The translations under genes were made by a program, and so were the position numbers. A DNA stretch of 64,000 nucleotides from Rickettsiales bacterium. Lineage in GTDB: Bacteria; Pseudomonadota; Alphaproteobacteria; G027485855. This document shows, piece by piece, positions 62,009 through 64,000 of the stretch. Below the pieces are notes generated by a model. That model worked only from the letters and a program-made list of their open reading frames with translations. It was not told the origin of the DNA and did no database searches. The DNA is taken from positions 579,575 to 643,574 of the forward strand of contig JAIXQD010000001.1 of the NCBI GenBank assembly GCA_027485855.1, read 5' to 3'. Each line of letters begins with the position of its first letter. The first letter of the stretch is position 1.

Positions 62009-62829
62009 CCCAACAGCCCGTAGCAAGCCTTTATGGCGTTAAAGAACGCACCGAGCTGCGCGACAAATTCGACCAGCACGCCGAGGAAATCAGGCTGCTT
62101 GGCTACACTGTGGTAGATAGCGGTTATAGTGATGCCGAACTTGCCGATTTTCGGGCGCGGCTTGATGCGCTGCAAGAGCAGCAAACCAAAGCCGCAGGCG
62201 GTGTTGCCGCACTTAAAGCCATTGGCGAAGCCAATACCGTGCGGCTCTTGCTGGCCGAAGATGATGCCTTTATTAAAACAGCCGCCAACGCCAATGTGAT
62301 GGAAGTTTGCACGCGGCTTTTGGGCGATTATTTTATTCTCAACCAGCAAAATGGCATTATCAACCCTGCGGGCGAAGCACATCACCAAACCGCTTATCAT
62401 CGCGATTTGCCTTATCAGCATTATGTCTCATCGCGGCCGCTTTCTATCTCGGCACTTCTGGCGCTTGACCCTTTTCGCACCGATAATGGCGCCACATGGA
62501 TGATGCCCGCCTCACAGCACCGCGAGCCGATGCCTGCGGCCAGCACCATCGAAAAGCTTGAAGTGCAACTCACCGCGCCTGCTGGCAGCTATTTAATGTT
62601 CGATAGTATGGTTTATCACAGGGCTGGCAATAATCGCAGCAATGCCGTGCGGCGTGCGATTAATCATATGTACACCATACCATTATTTAAGCAGCAAATT
62701 GATATTCCCGCAGCTTGTGGCGAGCGCTACCGCACCCATGCGCAGGCGCGTTTACTGGGCTATGACAGTGCACCACCCACCAGCACAGCGGCCTTTCGGG
62801 CGCAACGTCTTGCCAAACAGGCGCAATAG
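62005..62829 (+). CDS. Phytanoyl-CoA dioxygenase (PhyH)-like Fe(II)/2-oxoglutarate enzyme
   Basis: A 274-residue dioxygenase. The metal triad is His132 and Asp134 in 'YHRDLPYQHY' and His205 in 'VYHRAGNNRS', with an Arg at 211 or 216 for 2-oxoglutarate. 'ALLALDPFRTDNGATWMMPASQHR' is the conserved core. In sugar gene clusters such enzymes hydroxylate the sugar or its acyl group; the substrate here is inferred. It overlaps the transaminase by four bases (ATGA). Confidence 0.88.
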   Translation: MTQQPVASLYGVKERTELRDKFDQHAEEIRLLGYTVVDSGYSDAELADFRARLDALQEQQTKAAGGVAALKAIGEANTVRLLLAEDDAFIKTAANANVMEVCTRLLGDYFILNQQNGIINPAGEAHHQTAYHRDLPYQHYVSSRPLSISALLALDPFRTDNGATWMMPASQHREPMPAASTIEKLEVQLTAPAGSYLMFDSMVYHRAGNNRSNAVRRAINHMYTIPLFKQQIDIPAACGERYRTHAQARLLGYDSAPPTSTAAFRAQRLAKQAQ

Positions 62830-62832
62830 TTT

Positions 62833-63534
62833 ATGAGCAAGCGCGTCGCCATTGTGCAATCAAGCTATATTCCGTGGAAAGGCTTTTTTGACATTATCCG
62901 CCGTGTCGATGAGTTTATTCTTTATGATGATGTGCAATTTACCCGCCGCGATTGGCGCAATCGCAACCAGATAAAAACGGCACAAGGGCTGCACTGGCTG
63001 AGTATTCCGGTCAAAAGCAAGGGCCGCTATGAGCAACTCATCTGCGAGACTGAAATCAGCGAGCCCAGCTGGGCCGAGCAGCATTGGCAAAGCATTCGTC
63101 ATGCCTATGGCAAAGCGCCGGCTTTTGCCACGCATGGCGCACGGCTACAAAAAATATTTGAAAGTGCCGCACAGCAAACGCTGTTATCATCGGTCAATGG
63201 TGTGCTCTTGCGCGAGATTTGTGCGTGGCTGGGGCTTAACACCAAAATCACTTCATCGCTTGATTATGTGGCACAGGGCAGCAAAACCGAGCGCTTAGTC
63301 AGCTTATGTTTAGCGAGCAAAGCCACGGCCTATTTATCGGGCCCTTCGGCCAAAGCCTATATGGAGCCCGAGCAATTCAGCGCGCATAATATCGCCCTCG
63401 ATTACATAGATTACGGCCCCTACCCCACTTATGCGCAGCTGCATGGCGCGTTTGTGCATACTGTGGCTATTGTCGATCTGTTGCTGCATATGGGCGATAA
63501 CGCCAAAGACTATATCAAGCCAGAGGCCGCATGA
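62833..63534 (+). CDS. WbqC-family protein
   Basis: A 233-residue protein starting 'VAIVQSSYIPWKGFFDIIRRVDEFILYDDVQFTRRDWRNRNQIK', the clear WbqC signature, and containing 'WLSIPVKSKG' and 'YLSGPSAKAYM'. WbqC proteins are found in O-antigen and other surface-glycan clusters; the reaction is not established, with amide-forming roles on amino sugars suggested. Position between the dioxygenase and a methyltransferase supports glycan tailoring. Confidence 0.9.
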   Translation: MSKRVAIVQSSYIPWKGFFDIIRRVDEFILYDDVQFTRRDWRNRNQIKTAQGLHWLSIPVKSKGRYEQLICETEISEPSWAEQHWQSIRHAYGKAPAFATHGARLQKIFESAAQQTLLSSVNGVLLREICAWLGLNTKITSSLDYVAQGSKTERLVSLCLASKATAYLSGPSAKAYMEPEQFSAHNIALDYIDYGPYPTYAQLHGAFVHTVAIVDLLLHMGDNAKDYIKPEAA

Positions 63535-64000
63535 AAGATATCACCAGCGCTGTTGCCGATTATTACGCTCATAAATTACAAACCCATGGTGTTACGCCCC
63601 TTGGTGTAGATTGGCGCGATGAGAACTCGCAAGAAAATCGCTTTGCGCAGTTGCACAAAGTTTTTTTGCATGCGCCACAAGCCAGCATTGGCGATATTGG
63701 CTGTGGCTATGGCGCCCTTTTGCCTTACTTACGCCGTCATGGCCACAAAGGCGATTATCATGGTTTTGACATAGCCGACGAAATGATTACCGCGGCCAAA
63801 GCCCAACATGCCGACCCCGCCAGCGCTTTTCATGTAGCAGCACAGCCAGAGGCCGCCTTAGATTATTTAGTGGCATCTGGCATTTTTAATGTGCGCTTGC
63901 GTTTTGAGCCCGACGCTTGGCGCGATTACATGCTGCACACTTTGCAACAGCTGCACCATAAATCACGGCACGGCTTTGCTTTTAATTGCCTGACCAGCTA
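63531..64000 (+). CDS. Class I SAM-dependent methyltransferase, 3' end beyond window
   Basis: The first 156 codons are seen. The start overlaps the WbqC-family stop (ATGA). Motif I is 'ASIGDIGCGYGALLPYLRRHG', followed by the acidic residue in 'YHGFDIADEMITAAK'. It would methylate a sugar hydroxyl, amino group or acyl part of the glycan precursor. The frame is open to the window edge, so length and C-terminal domain are unknown. Confidence 0.85.
   Translation, partial: MKDITSAVADYYAHKLQTHGVTPLGVDWRDENSQENRFAQLHKVFLHAPQASIGDIGCGYGALLPYLRRHGHKGDYHGFDIADEMITAAKAQHADPASAFHVAAQPEAALDYLVASGIFNVRLRFEPDAWRDYMLHTLQQLHHKSRHGFAFNCLTS

Overview
The window is a densely packed chromosomal segment of an alphaproteobacterium. 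The clearest marker is CtrA, the alphaproteobacterial cell-cycle regulator, together with its phosphotransferase ChpT, the Hda homologue HdaA, and the gene orders DUF2066 / AI-2E permease / hdaA / ppk / ppx and infA / maf / RNase E-G-like / yacG. Gram-negative envelope genes are present: LptD, GmhB, an ADP-heptose-type glycosyltransferase and MsbA-like ABC exporters. Placement below class is not possible from sequence alone; a free-living, flagellated, chemotactic and probably aerobic lineage fits. I see no prophage, CRISPR array, transposase or replication origin, and no gap over 300 bases lacks a gene.

Layout. 1-9.7 kb: heptosyltransferase operon, ygfZ, polyprenyl synthase, an N6-methyltransferase, a single-chain glycyl-tRNA synthetase, ppdK, a pseudopilin-like protein and a small secreted protein. 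9.8-20.8 kb: an ABC exporter, then fliJ, fliI, ctrA, cheR, cheB, cheY, cheW, cheA and chpT. 20.9-31.3 kb: nadK, an aldehyde dehydrogenase, aspS, a MazF/PemK-like fusion, rnd, ppx, ppk and sixA. 31.3-41.1 kb: hdaA, AI-2E permease, DUF2066, a tiny cytochrome-oxidase subunit IV-like gene, N-formylglutamate amidohydrolase, an SPFH/NfeD pair, small exported proteins, parE and an alpha/beta hydrolase. 41.2-52.6 kb: rhlE, lptD, an acyltransferase/acyl-activating fusion, gmhB, glutathione peroxidase, a flavin oxidase, a cyclophilin, a second ABC exporter and an unknown protein. 52.7-59 kb: infA, maf, RNase E/G-like, yacG, tRNA-Phe, an AT-rich accessory gene, a GDYXXLXY/DUF2157 pair and rimO. 59-64 kb: the start of a glycan operon (two sugar aminotransferases, an N-acyltransferase, a PhyH-like dioxygenase, a WbqC-family protein and a methyltransferase cut by the window edge).

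How the parts connect. The central theme is control of the cell cycle and motility. The kinase output relay (ChpT to CtrA), the flagellar export ATPase and a complete chemotaxis signalling set lie within 9 kb. By reading intergenic DNA I found two perfect TTAA-N7-TTAA CtrA boxes, one upstream of cheA and one between infA and an unknown gene, and a one-mismatch box in the ctrA promoter close to a GANTC site. This suggests a local CtrA regulon that includes an uncharacterised protein.

Other points of interest are short tandem repeats, mostly with a 15-bp unit, at several genes (notably both ends of rimO), helically phased decamers beside tRNA-Phe followed by an AT-rich gene, a fused MazF-like protein without a visible antitoxin, and a single-chain GlyRS. 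I could run no searches. Functional calls rest on motifs read by eye, and several proteins remain unidentified.
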